The translations under genes were made by a program, and so were the position numbers. Shown in pieces: positions 1-9,875 of a stretch of 64,000 nt of DNA. The stretch covers positions 620,001 through 684,000 of the forward strand of contig CAUIJY010000071.1 of the NCBI GenBank assembly GCA_960531495.1. The letters are read 5' to 3'. Below the pieces are notes generated by a model. That model was not told the DNA's origin, made no database searches, and worked only from the letters and a program-made list of their open reading frames with translations. This DNA is from Zeus faber (Eukaryota > Chordata > Actinopteri > Zeiformes > Zeidae). Numbering within the stretch: the first letter of the stretch is position 1; each line of letters opens with the position of its first letter.

Positions 1-143
1 GTCTAGCTGAATTAGAGAAACACCGAACCATTGTCTCTTCAGAGGTGAATGATTCAGAATGCTGCAGTACAGCATAGAAATTTTATTAATATGATGAACT
101 ATTATGTGCTTCTTAAGTGTTTCTCACAGATTTCTAGGCCCAT
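1..143. repeat. Partial B monomer (left truncated by window)
   Basis: This is the last 143 of 196 bases of a B monomer. It enters at the 'gtctagctg' motif and ends with the ttcttaag/ctcacag tail that leads into an A1 monomer. It carries ttttattaat in place of the ttaattaa usual in B2, a variant shared with other left-edge B copies. Confidence 0.95.
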
Positions 144-963
144 CTAACATGTATTTGTGGAGTTATGATCATTTTCATCATTGTGTGCACATGTGGGAAA
201 AAACGCATTTTCAGCCGATTTAAACGTCGAAAAGGGGAATTGGTTAAACGCTTCAGTCATTACTCTGTGTGACAGTGTCAGACAGTTTAAATACAATGGT
301 GAACTAGTATATGCTGCTAAAGTGTTGTTTGTCAACCAGTTTTAGGCCCATCTAACATGTATTTGTCGAGTTATGATCATTTTCATCATTATGTGTACAT
401 GTGGGAAAAAACGCATTTTCAGCCGATTTAAACGTCGAAAAGGGGAATTGCTTAAACGCTTCAGTCATTACTCTGTGTGACAGTGTCAGACAGTTTAAAT
501 ACAATGGTGAACTAGTATATGCTGCTAAAGTGTTGTTTGTCAACCAGTTTTAGGCCCATCTAACATGTATTTGTCGAGTTATGATCATTTTCATCATTAT
601 GTGTACATGTGGGAAAAAACGCATTTTCAGCCGATTTAAACGTCGAAAAGGGGAATTGCTTAAACGCTTCAGTCATTTCTCTGTGTGACAGTGTCAGACA
701 GTTTAAATACAATGGTGAACTAGTATATGCTGCTAAAGCGTTGTTTGTCAAACAGTTTTAGGCCCATACAACATGTATTTGACGAGGTATGAGCATTTTC
801 AGAACATTGGACGGTTTGCTGTCTAGCTGAATTAGAGAAACACCGAACCATTGTCTATTCAGAGGTGAATGATTCAGAATGCTGTAGTAGAGCATAGAAA
901 TTTTATTAATATGATGAACTATTATGTGCTTCCTAAGTTTTTCTGTCAGATTTCTATGCCCAT
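144..963. repeat. AAAB block, left-edge type (820 bp)
   Basis: Monomers start at 144 (A1), 352, 560 (both A3-like, with tgtacatg and gcttaaacg) and 768 (B). This AAAB lacks the A4 monomer (gtaaaatg head, caacaag tail) that marks the U-family AAAB blocks further right, so the four-monomer form arose separately here. The B copy carries ctattcag and tagtagagc, variants not seen again, apart from the neighbouring B at 1380, until the B at 18984. Confidence 0.93.
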
Positions 964-1575
964 CTAACATGTATTTGTAGAGTTTGGATCATTTTCATCA
1001 TAGTGTGCACATGTGGGAAAAAACGCATTTTCAGCCGATTTAAACGTCGAAAAGGGGAATTGGTTAAACGCTTCAGTCATTACTCTGTGTGACAGTGTCA
1101 GACAGTTTAAATACAATGGTGAACTAGTATATGCTGCTAAAGTGTTGTTTGTCAAACAGTTTTAGGCCCATGTAAAATGTATTTGTCGAGTTATGATCAT
1201 TTTCATCATTGTGTGCACATGTGGGAAAAAACGCATTTTCAGCCGATTTAAACGTCGAAAAGGGGAATTGGTTAAACGCTTCAGTCATAACTCTGTGTGA
1301 CAGTGTCAGACAGTTTAAATACAATGGTGAACTAGTATATGCTGCTGAAGCGTTGTTTGTCAAACAGTTTTTGGCCCATACAACATGTATTTGTCGAGGT
1401 ATGAGCATTTTCAGAACATTGGACGGTTTGCTGTCTAGCTGAATTAGAGAAACACCGAACCATTGTCTATTCAGAGGTGAATGATTCAGAATGCTGTAGT
1501 AGAGCATAGACATTTTATTAATATGATGAACTATTATGTGCTTCCTAAGTTTTTCTCTCAGATTTCTATGCCCAT
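964..1575. repeat. AAB block, left-edge type (612 bp)
   Basis: Monomers are A at 964 (unusual gtagagtttggatc in the head), A at 1172 (gtaaaatg head, cataact, gctgaagcg tail) and B at 1380 (ctattcag, tagtagagc, ttttattaat). An A-to-T change at 1372 turns the usual 'tagg' into 'ttgg'. The A/B pair at 1172-1575 resembles the A5-B5 pair of the W and U blocks 17 kb and more to the right. Confidence 0.92.
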
Positions 1576-2175
1576 CTAACATGTATTTGTGGAGTTAGGA
1601 TCATTTTCATCATAGTGTGCACATGTGGGAAAAAACGCATTTTCAGCCAATTTAAACGTCGAAAAGGGGAATTGGTTAAACGCTTCAGTCATTACTCTGT
1701 GTGACAGTGTCAGACAGTTTAAATACAATGGTGAACTAGTATATGCTGCTAAAGCGTTGTTTGTCAAACAGTTTTAGGCCCATACAACATGTATTTGACG
1801 AGGTATGAGCATTTTCAGAACATTGGACGGTTTGCTGTCTAGCTGAATTAGAGAAACACCGAACCATTGTCTCTTCAGAGGTGAATGATTCAGAATGCTG
1901 CAGTACAGCATAGAAATTTTATTAATATGATGAACTATTATGTGCTTCCTAAGTTTTTCTCTCAGATTTCTATGCCCATCTAACATGTATTTCTGGAGTT
2001 ATGATCATTTTCAGAACTTGTGACGGTTTGCTGTCTAGCTGAATTAGAGAAACACCGAACCATTGTCTCTTCAGAGGTGAATGATTCAGAATGCTGCAGT
2101 ACAGCATAGAAATTTAATTAATATGATGAACTATTATGTGCTTCTTAAGTGTTTCTCACAGATTTCTAGGCCCAT
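1576..2175. repeat. ABB block, left-edge type (600 bp)
   Basis: A starts at 1576 (ttaggatc head), B at 1784 (gacgag, ttttattaat, ttcctaag) and B at 1980 (ttctggag, tagctg, ttaattaa, ttcttaag). The two B copies match the B pair of T-family blocks (for example 22436 and 22632), although no T block lies between here and 22020. One A monomer is missing compared with AABB. Confidence 0.92.
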
Positions 2176-2209
2176 CTAACATGTATTTGTGGAGTTATGA
2201 TCATTTTCA
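2171..2209. repeat. 39-bp head shared by A and B monomers (A1 example)
   Basis: From the cccat junction to 'cattttca' this A1 segment matches the B2 segment at 2783-2821 at 38 of 39 positions; the one difference is gtgg versus ctgg. Immediately afterwards A reads tcattgtg and B reads gaacttgtg, and similarity drops. The head recurs in both monomer types throughout the window, and several hybrid monomers change type inside it. Confidence 0.9.
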
Positions 2210-2213
2210 TCAT
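2197..2213. other. Short dyad in every A head (ATGAT / ATCAT)
   Basis: A 5-bp inverted repeat flanks a 7-base centre, and the left arm is part of the palindrome ATGATCAT. It recurs once per A monomer, except where a head SNP breaks it (964 and 1576). B retains the left arm only. It could be a weak protein-binding dyad, but the stem is short enough to be chance fixed by amplification. Confidence 0.45.
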
Positions 2214-2331
2214 TGTGTGCACATGTGGGAAAAAACGCATTTTCAGCCGATTTAAACGTCGAAAAGGGGAATTGGTTAAACGCTTCAGTCATTACTCTGT
2301 GTGACAGTGTCAGACAGTTTAAATACAATGG

Positions 2332-2358
2332 TGAACTAGTATATGCTGCTAAAGTGTT
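2332..2358. repeat. Tail segment homologous between A and B (A1 example)
   Basis: Starting at tgaacta, 23 of 27 bases match the B2 segment at 2935-2961. Beyond that the two align to the common taggcccat junction with a 3-base gap. Together with the shared head this suggests A and B descend from one ancestral ~200-bp monomer and diverged mostly in the middle. Confidence 0.8.
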
Positions 2359-2383
2359 GTTTGTCAAACAGTTTTAGGCCCAT

Positions 2384-2591
2384 GTAAAATGTATTTGTCG
2401 AGTTATGATCATTTTCATCATTGTGTGCACATGTGGGAAAAAACGCATTTTCAGCCGATTTAAACGTCGAAAAGGGGAATTGGTTAAACGCTTCAGTCAT
2501 AACTCTGTGTGACAGTGTCAGACAGTTTAAATACAATGGTGAACTAGTATATGCTGCTAAAGCGTTGTTTGTCAAACAGTTTTAGGCCCAA
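2384..2591. repeat. Reference A2 monomer (208 bp)
   Basis: This is the second A of P blocks. It differs from A1 by the gtaaaatg head, gtcgag, cataact, and an aaagcg tail running into 'cccaaacaac', which begins B1. The gtaaaatg change removes the minus-strand stop found at the ctaacatg junction, so the open frame there lengthens from 63 to 79 codons without any gene being implied. Confidence 0.94.
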
Positions 2592-2787
2592 ACAACATGT
2601 ATTTGTCGAGGTATGAGCATTTTCAGAACATTGGACGGTTTGCTGTCTAGCTGAATTAGAGAAACACCGAACCATTGTCTCTTCAGAGGTGAATGATTCA
2701 GAATGCTGCAGTACAGCATTGAAATTTAATTAATGTGATGAACTATTATGTGCTTCCTAAGTTTTTCTCTCAGATTTCTATGCCCAT
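2592..2787. repeat. Reference B1 monomer (196 bp)
   Basis: This is the first B of P and S blocks. Marks are gtcgaggtatgag head, acattggacgg, tagctg, gcattgaaat, taatgtgatg and ttcctaagtttttctctc, ending in ctatgccc. It is always followed by a B2-type monomer. Confidence 0.94.
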
Positions 2788-2983
2788 CTAACATGTATTT
2801 CTGGAGTTATGATCATTTTCAGAACTTGTGACGGTTTGCTGTCTAACTGAATTAGAGAAACACCGAACCATTGTCTCTTCAGAGGTGAATGATTCAGAAT
2901 GCTGCAGTACAGCATAGAAATTTAATTAATATGATGAACTATTATGTGCTTCTTAAGTGTTTCTCACAGATTTCTAGGCCCAT
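2788..2983. repeat. Reference B2 monomer (196 bp)
   Basis: This is the second B of P and S blocks and precedes an A1. Marks are ttctggagttatgatc head, cttgtgacgg, taactg, gcatagaaat, ttaattaa and ttcttaag/ctcacag. I counted 70 G+C in 196. Its head is one base different from A1 across 39 bp, although its middle is unlike A. Confidence 0.94.
2901..2913. other. Short dyad in B monomers (gctg-cagta-cagc)
   Basis: A 4-bp inverted repeat with a 5-base loop overlaps a CTGCAG site. It is present in most B copies. The CTGCAG is lost (ctgtag) in B5-type copies and at 22749 and 28637. No function is claimed. Confidence 0.4.
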
Positions 2984-3595
2984 CTAACATGTATTTGTGG
3001 AGTTATGATCATTTTCATCATTGTGTGCACATGTGGGAAAAAACGCATTTTCAGCCGATTTAAACGTCGAAAAGGGGAATTGGTTAAACGCTTCAGTCAT
3101 AACTCTGTGTGACAGTGTCAGACAGTTTAAATACAATGGTGAACTAGTATATGCTGCTAAAGCGTTGTTTGTCAAACAGTTTTAGGCCCAAACAACATGT
3201 ATTTGTCGAGTTATGATCATTTTCATCATTATGTGTACATGTGGGAAAAAACGCATTTTCAGCCGATGTAAACGTCGAAAAGGGGAATTGCTTAAACGCT
3301 TCAGTCATTTCTCTGTGTGACAGTGTCAGACAGTTTAAATACAATGGTGAACTAGTATATGCTGCTAAAGCGTTGTTTGTCAAACAGTTTTAGGCCCATA
3401 CAACATGTATTTGACGAGGTATGAGCATTTTCAGAACATTGGACGGTTTGCTGTCTAGCTGAATTAGAGAAACACCGAACCATTGTCTCTTCAGAGGTGA
3501 ATGATTCAGAATGCTGCAGTACAGCATAGAAATTTAATTAATATGATGAACTATTATGTGCTTCTTAAGTGTTTCTCACAGATTTCTAGGCCCAT

Positions 3596-5015
3596 CTAAC
3601 ATGTATTTGTGGAGTTATGATCATTTTCATCATTGTGTGCACATGTGGGAAAAAACGCATTTTCAGCCGATTTAAACGTCGAAAAGGGGAATTGGTTAAA
3701 CGCTTCAGTCATTACTCTGTGTGACAGTGTCAGACAGTTTAAATACAATGGTGAACTAGTATATGCTGCTAAAGTGTTGTTTGTCAAACAGTTTTAGGCC
3801 CATGTAAAATGTATTTGTCGAGTTATGATCATTTTCATCATTGTGTGCACATGTGGGAAAAAACGCATTTTCAGCCGATTTAAACGTCGAAAAGGGGAAT
3901 TGGTTAAACGCTTCAGTCATAACTCTGTGTGACAGTGTCAGACAGTTTAAATACAATGGTGAACTAGTATATGCTGCTAAAGCGTTGTTTGTCAAACAGT
4001 TTTAGGCCCAAACAACATGTATTTGTCGAGGTATGAGCATTTTCAGAACATTGGACGGTTTGCTGTCTAGCTGAATTAGAGAAACACCGAACCATTGTCT
4101 CTTCAGAGGTGAATGATTCAGAATGCTGCAGTACAGCATTGAAATTTAATTAATGTGATGAACTATTATGTGCTTCCTAAGTTTTTCTCTCAGATTTCTA
4201 TGCCCATCTAACATGTATTTCTGGAGTTATGATCATTTTCAGAACTTGTGACGGTTTGCTGTCTAACTGAATTAGAGAAACACCGAACCATTGTCTCTTC
4301 AGAGGTGAATGATTCAGAATGCTGCAGTACAGCATAGAAATTTAATTAATATGATGAACTATTATGTGCTTCTTAAGTGTTTCTCACAGATTTCTAGGCC
4401 CATCTAACATGTATTTGTGGAGTTATGATCATTTTCATCATTGTGTGCACATGTGGGAAAAAACGCATTTTCAGCCGATTTAAACGTCGAAAAGGGGAAT
4501 TGGTTAAACGCTTCAGTCATAACTCTGTGTGACAGTGTCAGACAGTTTAAATACAATGGTGAACTAGTATATGCTGCTAAAGCGTTGTTTGTCAAACAGT
4601 TTTAGGCCCAAACAACATGTATTTGTCGAGTTATGATCATTTTCATCATTATGTGTACATGTGGGAAAAAACGCATTTTCAGCCGATGTAAACGTCGAAA
4701 AGGGGAATTGCTTAAACGCTTCAGTCATTTCTCTGTGTGACAGTGTCAGACAGTTTAAATACAATGGTGAACTAGTATATGCTGCTAAAGCGTTGTTTGT
4801 CAAACAGTTTTAGGCCCATACAACATGTATTTGACGAGGTATGAGCATTTTCAGAACATTGGACGGTTTGCTGTCTAGCTGAATTAGAGAAACACCGAAC
4901 CATTGTCTCTTCAGAGGTGAATGATTCAGAATGCTGCAGTACAGCATAGAAATTTAATTAATATGATGAACTATTATGTGCTTCTTAAGTGTTTCTCACA
5001 GATTTCTAGGCCCAT
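3596..5015. repeat. 1,420-bp 7-mer HOR, copy 2 (P + Q*)
   Basis: I see no difference from the copy at 2176-3595, including both hybrid monomers (here at 4404 and 4612). This indicates a recent tandem duplication of the complete 1,420-bp unit. Confidence 0.93.
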
Positions 5016-6435
5016 CTAACATGTATTTGTGGAGTTATGATCATTTTCATCATTGTGTGCACATGTGGGAAAAAACGCATTTTCAGCCGATTTAAACGTC
5101 GAAAAGGGGAATTGGTTAAACGCTTCAGTCATTACTCTGTGTGACAGTGTCAGACAGTTTAAATACAATGGTGAACTAGTATATGCTGCTAAAGTGTTGT
5201 TTGTCAAACAGTTTTAGGCCCATGTAAAATGTATTTGTCGAGTTATGATCATTTTCATCATTGTGTGCACATGTGGGAAAAAACGCATTTTCAGCCGATT
5301 TAAACGTCGAAAAGGGGAATTGGTTAAACGCTTCAGTCATAACTCTGTGTGACAGTGTCAGACAGTTTAAATACAATGGTGAACTAGTATATGCTGCTAA
5401 AGCGTTGTTTGTCAAACAGTTTTAGGCCCAAACAACATGTATTTGTCGAGGTATGAGCATTTTCAGAACATTGGACGGTTTGCTGTCTAGCTGAATTAGA
5501 GAAACACCGAACCATTGTCTCTTCAGAGGTGAATGATTCAGAATGCTGCAGTACAGCATTGAAATTTAATTAATGTGATGAACTATTATGTGCTTCCTAA
5601 GTTTTTCTCTCAGATTTCTATGCCCATCTAACATGTATTTCTGGAGTTATGATCATTTTCAGAACTTGTGACGGTTTGCTGTCTAACTGAATTAGAGAAA
5701 CACCGAACCATTGTCTCTTCAGAGGTGAATGATTCAGAATGCTGCAGTACAGCATAGAAATTTAATTAATATGATGAACTATTATGTGCTTCTTAAGTGT
5801 TTCTCACAGATTTCTAGGCCCATCTAACATGTATTTGTGGAGTTATGATCATTTTCATCATTGTGTGCACATGTGGGAAAAAACGCATTTTCAGCCGATT
5901 TAAACGTCGAAAAGGGGAATTGGTTAAACGCTTCAGTCATTACTCTGTGTGACAGTGTCAGACAGTTTAAATACAATGGTGAACTAGTATATGCTGCTAA
6001 AGTGTTGTTTGTCAACCAGTTTTAGGCCCATCTAACATGTATTTGTCGAGTTATGATCATTTTCATCATTATGTGTACATGTGGGAAAAAACGCATTTTC
6101 AGCCGATTTAAACGTCGAAAAGGGGAATTGCTTAAACGCTTCAGTCATTTCTCTGTGTGACAGTGTCAGACAGTTTAAATACAATGGTGAACTAGTATAT
6201 GCTGCTAAAGCGTTGTTTGTCAAACAGTTTTAGGCCCATACAACATGTATTTGACGAGGTATGAGCATTTTCAGAACATTGGACGGTTTGCTGTCTAGCT
6301 GAATTAGAGAAACACCGAACCATTGTCTCTTCAGAGGTGAATGATTCAGAATGCTGCAGTACAGCATAGAAATTTAATTAATATGATGAACTATTATGTG
6401 CTTCTTAAGTGTTTCTCACAGATTTCTAGGCCCAT
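5016..6435. repeat. 1,420-bp 7-mer HOR, copy 3 (P + Q)
   Basis: P at 5016 is followed by Q at 5824: A1, A3 at 6032 (tgtacatg, gcttaaacg, catttct) and B3 at 6240 (gacgag head, ttcttaag tail). Here Q has the normal A1 and gatttaaacg, unlike the Q* of copies 1 and 2. Confidence 0.93.
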
Positions 6436-7855
6436 CTAACATGTATTTGTGGAGTTATGATCATTTTCATCATTGTGTGCACATGTGGGAAAAAACGCAT
6501 TTTCAGCCGATTTAAACGTCGAAAAGGGGAATTGGTTAAACGCTTCAGTCATTACTCTGTGTGACAGTGTCAGACAGTTTAAATACAATGGTGAACTAGT
6601 ATATGCTGCTAAAGTGTTGTTTGTCAAACAGTTTTAGGCCCATGTAAAATGTATTTGTCGAGTTATGATCATTTTCATCATTGTGTGCACATGTGGGAAA
6701 AAACGCATTTTCAGCCGATTTAAACGTCGAAAAGGGGAATTGGTTAAACGCTTCAGTCATAACTCTGTGTGACAGTGTCAGACAGTTTAAATACAATGGT
6801 GAACTAGTATATGCTGCTAAAGCGTTGTTTGTCAAACAGTTTTAGGCCCAAACAACATGTATTTGTCGAGGTATGAGCATTTTCAGAACATTGGACGGTT
6901 TGCTGTCTAGCTGAATTAGAGAAACACCGAACCATTGTCTCTTCAGAGGTGAATGATTCAGAATGCTGCAGTACAGCATTGAAATTTAATTAATGTGATG
7001 AACTATTATGTGCTTCCTAAGTTTTTCTCTCAGATTTCTATGCCCATCTAACATGTATTTCTGGAGTTATGATCATTTTCAGAACTTGTGACGGTTTGCT
7101 GTCTAACTGAATTAGAGAAACACCGAACCATTGTCTCTTCAGAGGTGAATGATTCAGAATGCTGCAGTACAGCATAGAAATTTAATTAATATGATGAACT
7201 ATTATGTGCTTCTTAAGTGTTTCTCACAGATTTCTAGGCCCATCTAACATGTATTTGTGGAGTTATGATCATTTTCATCATTGTGTGCACATGTGGGAAA
7301 AAACGCATTTTCAGCCGATTTAAACGTCGAAAAGGGGAATTGGTTAAACGCTTCAGTCATTACTCTGTGTGACAGTGTCAGACAGTTTAAATACAATGGT
7401 GAACTAGTATATGCTGCTAAAGTGTTGTTTGTCAACCAGTTTTAGGCCCATCTAACATGTATTTGTCGAGTTATGATCATTTTCATCATTATGTGTACAT
7501 GTGGGAAAAAACGCATTTTCAGCCGATTTAAACGTCGAAAAGGGGAATTGCTTAAACGCTTCAGTCATTTCTCTGTGTGACAGTGTCAGACAGTTTAAAT
7601 ACAATGGTGAACTAGTATATGCTGCTAAAGCGTTGTTTGTCAAACAGTTTTAGGCCCATACAACATGTATTTGACGAGGTATGAGCATTTTCAGAACATT
7701 GGACGGTTTGCTGTCTAGCTGAATTAGAGAAACACCGAACCATTGTCTCTTCAGAGGTGAATGATTCAGAATGCTGCAGTACAGCATAGAAATTTAATTA
7801 ATATGATGAACTATTATGTGCTTCTTAAGTGTTTCTCACAGATTTCTAGGCCCAT
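6436..7855. repeat. 1,420-bp 7-mer HOR, copy 4 (P + Q)
   Basis: I see no difference from the copy at 5016-6435. Copies 1/2 and 3/4 are therefore two identical pairs that differ from each other in the Q half, as expected from successive doublings. Confidence 0.92.
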
Positions 7856-8663
7856 CTAACATGTATTTGTGGAGTTATGATCATTTTCATCATTGTGTGC
7901 ACATGTGGGAAAAAACGCATTTTCAGCCGATTTAAACGTCGAAAAGGGGAATTGGTTAAACGCTTCAGTCATTACTCTGTGTGACAGTGTCAGACAGTTT
8001 AAATACAATGGTGAACTAGTATATGCTGCTAAAGTGTTGTTTGTCAAACAGTTTTAGGCCCATGTAAAATGTATTTGTCGAGTTATGATCATTTTCATCA
8101 TTGTGTGCACATGTGGGAAAAAACGCATTTTCAGCCGATTTAAACGTCGAAAAGGGGAATTGGTTAAACGCTTCAGTCATAACTCTGTGTGACAGTGTCA
8201 GACAGTTTAAATACAATGGTGAACTAGTATATGCTGCTAAAGCGTTGTTTGTCAAACAGTTTTAGGCCCAAACAACATGTATTTGTCGAGGTATGAGCAT
8301 TTTCAGAACATTGGACGGTTTGCTGTCTAGCTGAATTAGAGAAACACCGAACCATTGTCTCTTCAGAGGTGAATGATTCAGAATGCTGCAGTACAGCATT
8401 GAAATTTAATTAATGTGATGAACTATTATGTGCTTCCTAAGTTTTTCTCTCAGATTTCTATGCCCATCTAACATGTATTTCTGGAGTTATGATCATTTTC
8501 AGAACTTGTGACGGTTTGCTGTCTAACTGAATTAGAGAAACACCGAACCATTGTCTCTTCAGAGGTGAATGATTCAGAATGCTGCAGTACAGCATAGAAA
8601 TTTAATTAATATGATGAACTATTATGTGCTTCTTAAGTGTTTCTCACAGATTTCTAGGCCCAT
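7856..8663. repeat. P block (AABB, 808 bp)
   Basis: A1-A2-B1-B2 with starts at 7856, 8064, 8272 and 8468. It continues the P/Q alternation but is followed by an ABB block where a Q would be expected. Confidence 0.93.
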
Positions 8664-9263
8664 CTAACATGTATTTGTGGAGTTATGATCATTTTCATCA
8701 TTGTGTGCACATGTGGGAAAAAACGCATTTTCAGCCGATTTAAACGTCGAAAAGGGGAATTGGTTAAACGCTTCAGTCATTACTCTGTGTGACAGTGTCA
8801 GACAGTTTAAATACAATGGTGAACTAGTATATGCTGCTAAAGCGTTGTTTGTCAAACAGTTTTAGGCCCAAACAACATGTATTTGTCGAGGTATGAGCAT
8901 TTTCAGAACATTGGACGGTTTGCTGTCTAGCTGAATTAGAGAAACACCGAACCATTGTCTCTTCAGAGGTGAATGATTCAGAATGCTGCAGTACAGCATT
9001 GAAATTTAATTAATGTGATGAACTAATATGTGCTTCCTAAGTTTTTCTCTCAGATTTCTATGCCCATCTAACATGTATTTCTGGAGTTATGATCATTTTC
9101 AGAACTTGTGACGGTTTGCTGTCTAACTGAATTAGAGAAACACCGAACCATTGTCTCTTCAGAGGTGAATGATTCAGAATGCTGCAGTACAGCATAGAAA
9201 TTTAATTAATATGATGAACTATTATGTGCTTCTTAAGTGTTTCTCACAGATTTCTAGGCCCAT
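8664..9263. repeat. ABB deletion block with A1/A2 hybrid monomer
   Basis: The single A (8664-8871) has an A1 front (gtggag, cattact at 8781) and an A2 tail (aaagcg at 8843, then cccaaacaac), followed by B1 (8872) and B2 (9068). This is a P block that lost exactly 208 bp by exchange between its A1 and A2 within 8781-8843. The B1 copy carries a private T-to-A at 9026. Confidence 0.93.
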
Positions 9264-9875
9264 CTAACATGTATTTGTGGAGTTATGATCATTTTCATCA
9301 TTGTGTGCACATGTGGGAAAAAACGCATTTTCAGCCGATTTAAACGTCGAAAAGGGGAATTGGTTAAACGCTTCAGTCATTACTCTGTGTGACAGTGTCA
9401 GACAGTTTAAATACAATGGTGAACTAGTATATGCTGCTAAAGTGTTGTTTGTCAACCAGTTTTAGGCCCATCTAACATGTATTTGTCGAGTTATGATCAT
9501 TTTCATCATTATGTGTACATGTGGGAAAAAACGCATTTTCAGCCGATGTAAACGTCGAAAAGGGGAATTGCTTAAACGCTTCAGTCATTTCTCTGTGTGA
9601 CAGTGTCAGACAGTTTAAATACAATGGTGAACTAGTATATGCTGCTAAAGCGTTGTTTGTCAAACAGTTTTAGGACCATACAACATGTATTTGACGAGGT
9701 ATGAGCATTTTCAGAACATTGGACGGTTTGCTGTCTAGCTGAATTAGAGAAACACCGAACCATTGTCTCTTCAGAGGTGAATGATTCAGAATGCTGCAGT
9801 ACAGCATAGAAATTTAATTAATATGATGAACTATTATGTGCTTCTTAAGTGTTTCTCACAGATTTCTAGGCCCAT
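9264..9875. repeat. Q block, gatgtaaacg variant
   Basis: A1 at 9264, A3 at 9472 with gatgtaaacg, B3 at 9680. A private C-to-A at 9675 changes the otherwise near-invariant taggccc junction to taggacc. Q* and the hybrid block at 14528 share the gatgtaaacg base. Confidence 0.92.

Larger units (their letters stand above)
2176..2383. repeat. Reference A1 monomer (208 bp)
   Basis: This is the first A in most blocks. Marks are a ctaacatg head with gtggag, tgtgcacatg, ggttaaacg, cattact, and a tail with aaagtg then either aaacag (before an A2/A4 monomer) or aaccag (before an A3-type monomer). It carries gtgcac, tttaaa and actagt palindromes and an A6 tract after 'gtggg'. I counted 79 G+C of 208. Confidence 0.95.
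2176..3595. repeat. 1,420-bp 7-mer HOR, copy 1 (P + Q*)
   Basis: P (A1-A2-B1-B2 from 2176) is followed by Q* (A at 2984, A at 3192, B3 at 3400). The A at 2984 has an A1 head (gtgg) and an A2 tail (cataact at 3101, aaagcg), so it is an A1/A2 hybrid. The A at 3192 starts with the B1-type aacaacatg head, then continues as A3 with the gatgtaaacg variant. Confidence 0.93.

Noticed and set aside
758-970. 70-codon B-monomer frame, recurring in T blocks
   Set aside because: It starts at an ATG in the shared head and is open only in B copies with a particular combination of bases; it recurs because the T block was duplicated.
1209-1442. 77-codon plus-strand frame
   Set aside because: It overlaps the repeat antisense to the frame above and is open only through local substitutions; no family resemblance.
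1124-1582. 152-codon minus-strand frame as a real gene
   Set aside because: It is the B frame joined to the A frame by one A-to-T change at 1372 that removes the usual stop; nothing else distinguishes it from neighbouring repeats.
2921-2930. ttaattaa/tataa-like motifs in B, and gatataaacg in R, as promoters
   Set aside because: They are AT-rich palindromes or single-SNP variants inside a repeat, without other promoter context or a downstream gene.
2176-2983. CENP-B box
   Set aside because: I compared the TTCG occurrences on the minus strand (in cgtcgaaaag and accgaacc regions) with the TTCGNNNNANNCGGG core; the A and CGGG positions do not match.
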